A DNA stretch of 6,495 nt from assembly GCA_038199375.1 (NCBI GenBank), contig JBBPZA010000085.1, positions 1 through 6,495 of the forward strand, read 5' to 3'. Below, piece by piece: positions 6,030-6,495 of this stretch (its first letter is position 1; every line of letters starts with the position of its first letter). The translations under genes and the position numbers were made by a program. The DNA is from JBBPZA01 sp038199375 (GTDB taxonomy: Bacteria; Actinomycetota; Thermoleophilia; Solirubrobacterales; Solirubrobacteraceae). The notes under the pieces were generated by a model that was given only the letters and a program-made list of their open reading frames with translations, had not been told where the DNA came from and ran no database searches.

Positions 6030-6495
6030 AGATCGCGGTCGCGGGCAAGGGCGGCGCCGGAAAGACCACGGTCTCGGGGACGATCGTTCGCGCGCTGGCG
6101 CGCGACGGCCATCGCGTCATCGGCCTGGACTGCGACGCCAATCCGATGCTGGGCATCTCGCTCGGCGTCGGGGTCGAGCGCACCGAGGCGCTCGTCGGTG
6201 CGCGCCAGGCGCTCGACGAGGGCGAGGGCGAGCACCAGCCGACCGCGGCGGGCATCGTCGAAGGGTTCGGGGACGACGCCCCCGACGGCGCGCGCCTGGT
6301 GGTCGTGTCGCGGCTGGACCGCGTCGACCCCGGCTGAACTTGATGCGGTCTTTCGCCCGAGCAGTTGCTCGGGGAGATCGAAGGCGAGACGGGAATCGTC
6401 GTGGCCGACCTCGAGGCGGGGATCGGCACCGTCCTGCGGATGTCGCCGGGCACCGCCGACGTCGTGCTCGTCGTCGCCGAGCCGAGCGCCAAGGC
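6026..6495 (+). CDS. CooC/MinD-like ATPase, predicted selenoprotein with two Sec (Sec104-Thr-Sec106-Cys107), 3' partial
   Basis: The gene overlaps the PadR stop by 4 bp and runs off the window. N-terminal motifs are AGKGGAGKTT (6-15, Walker A with signature Lys8) and GLDCDANPMLGISLG (33-47). After APDGARLVVVS the frame meets TGA at 6335-6337 and again at 6341-6343, reading Gly-U-Thr-U-Cys-Gly-Leu-Ser. It then continues without a frameshift into SPEQLLGEIE, switch II VVADLEAGIGTVLR (D128-G132) and ADVVLVVAEPSAK, which are clear family motifs. The two TGAs therefore sit where CooC proteins have their CxC nickel site, followed by an extra Cys. Stopping at the first TGA would leave 103 residues lacking switch II. 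A SECIS-like hairpin follows. Substrate is inferred to be nickel from the family and the hyp context; another metal or cofactor is possible. Confidence 0.84.
6335..6337 (+). other. In-frame TGA predicted to encode selenocysteine 104
   Basis: This is the first of two TGAs spaced one codon apart (TGA ACT TGA TGC). It aligns with the first Cys of the CooC CxC motif, and the distance from Walker A (residue 104) is close to that in the paralog (residue 107). Coding resemblance to the family resumes immediately downstream in the same frame. Confidence 0.78.
6341..6343 (+). other. In-frame TGA predicted to encode selenocysteine 106
   Basis: This second TGA aligns with the second Cys of CxC (Cys109 in the paralog) and is directly followed by a TGC Cys codon. 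Two ordinary stops one codon apart, inside an otherwise intact ATPase and both on metal-site positions, are hard to explain by decay. Confidence 0.78.
6350..6384 (+). promoter_or_regulatory. Predicted bacterial SECIS hairpin in the mRNA of the double-Sec ATPase
   Basis: The upper stem CCCGAGC (6356-6362) pairs perfectly with GCUCGGG (6367-6373) around a four-base loop AGUU (6363-6366), and A-U could close it further. A lower stem, CUUUCG (6350-6355) with CGAAGG (6379-6384, one G-U pair), adds six pairs below a five-base bulge at 6374-6378. The loop starts 19 nt after the second TGA and 25 nt after the first, and its second base is G. Both distances fit the bacterial SECIS range, so one element could serve both codons. 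Confidence 0.72.

Noticed and set aside
6335..6343. Sequencing error or nonsense decay in the third ATPase
   Set aside because: Two TGAs both at metal-site positions, with none elsewhere in the frame through 6495, are not what random error or decay gives. Read data would still be decisive.
1..6495. Genome-wide reassignment of TGA (code 4 or 25)
   Set aside because: TGA ends every ordinary gene, with the next start overlapping or close behind; the products end at family-typical places (HypE at PRIC, HypD after SEGACAAYY). High GC also does not suit those codes.

Overview
This GC-rich window has all genes on the + strand, tightly packed and mostly overlapping or nearly so. It looks like part of a metalloenzyme-maturation operon from a high-GC bacterium, most likely an uncultured actinobacterium. 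That placement is inference: it rests on base composition, GTG starts and the SIS-HypC-SIS fusion. No rRNA or other taxonomic marker is present.

Layout. (1) 1-1206: the 3' part of a SIS-HypC-SIS fusion gene that begins upstream. (2) 1203-2342: hypD. (3) 2368-3474: hypE. These three supply the Fe(CN)2CO assembly branch of [NiFe]-hydrogenase maturation; hypA, hypB and hypF are not in the window. (4) 3485-4351: a MinD/CooC-like P-loop ATPase with no cysteine at all. (5) 4425-5276: a second CooC-like ATPase whose frame is interrupted once by TGA (4743-4745). (6) 5276-5638: a small winged-helix protein with a Cys/His-rich tail. (7) 5625-6029: a PadR-family regulator. (8) 6026 to the window end: a third CooC-like ATPase whose frame contains two TGA codons (6335-6337 and 6341-6343).

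Main result. The three in-frame TGAs are best read as selenocysteine codons, not as damage. All fall at the metal-binding CxC motif of the CooC family, giving Sec-Leu-Cys in one protein and Sec-Thr-Sec-Cys in the other. The frame does not shift, and the later family motifs (switch II, the VEP segment) follow in the same frame. Each site is followed by a perfect 7-bp hairpin with a small G-containing loop that begins 20 and 19 nt after the nearest TGA, the geometry expected of a bacterial SECIS element. A conventional gene caller would split or truncate both genes.

How the genes may work together. CooC ATPases deliver nickel to CO dehydrogenase and bind the metal between two protomers through CxC. 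Next to hyp genes, the set suggests a maturation module for nickel enzymes (hydrogenase and/or CO dehydrogenase) in which some nickel-handling thiolates are replaced by selenolates. The two small regulators lie between the two Sec-containing ATPases and probably control this module. Every ordinary gene end in the window is also TGA, so the genome has not reassigned TGA wholesale; recoding must depend on local context. The only sizeable intergenic gap is 73 bp (4352-4424).
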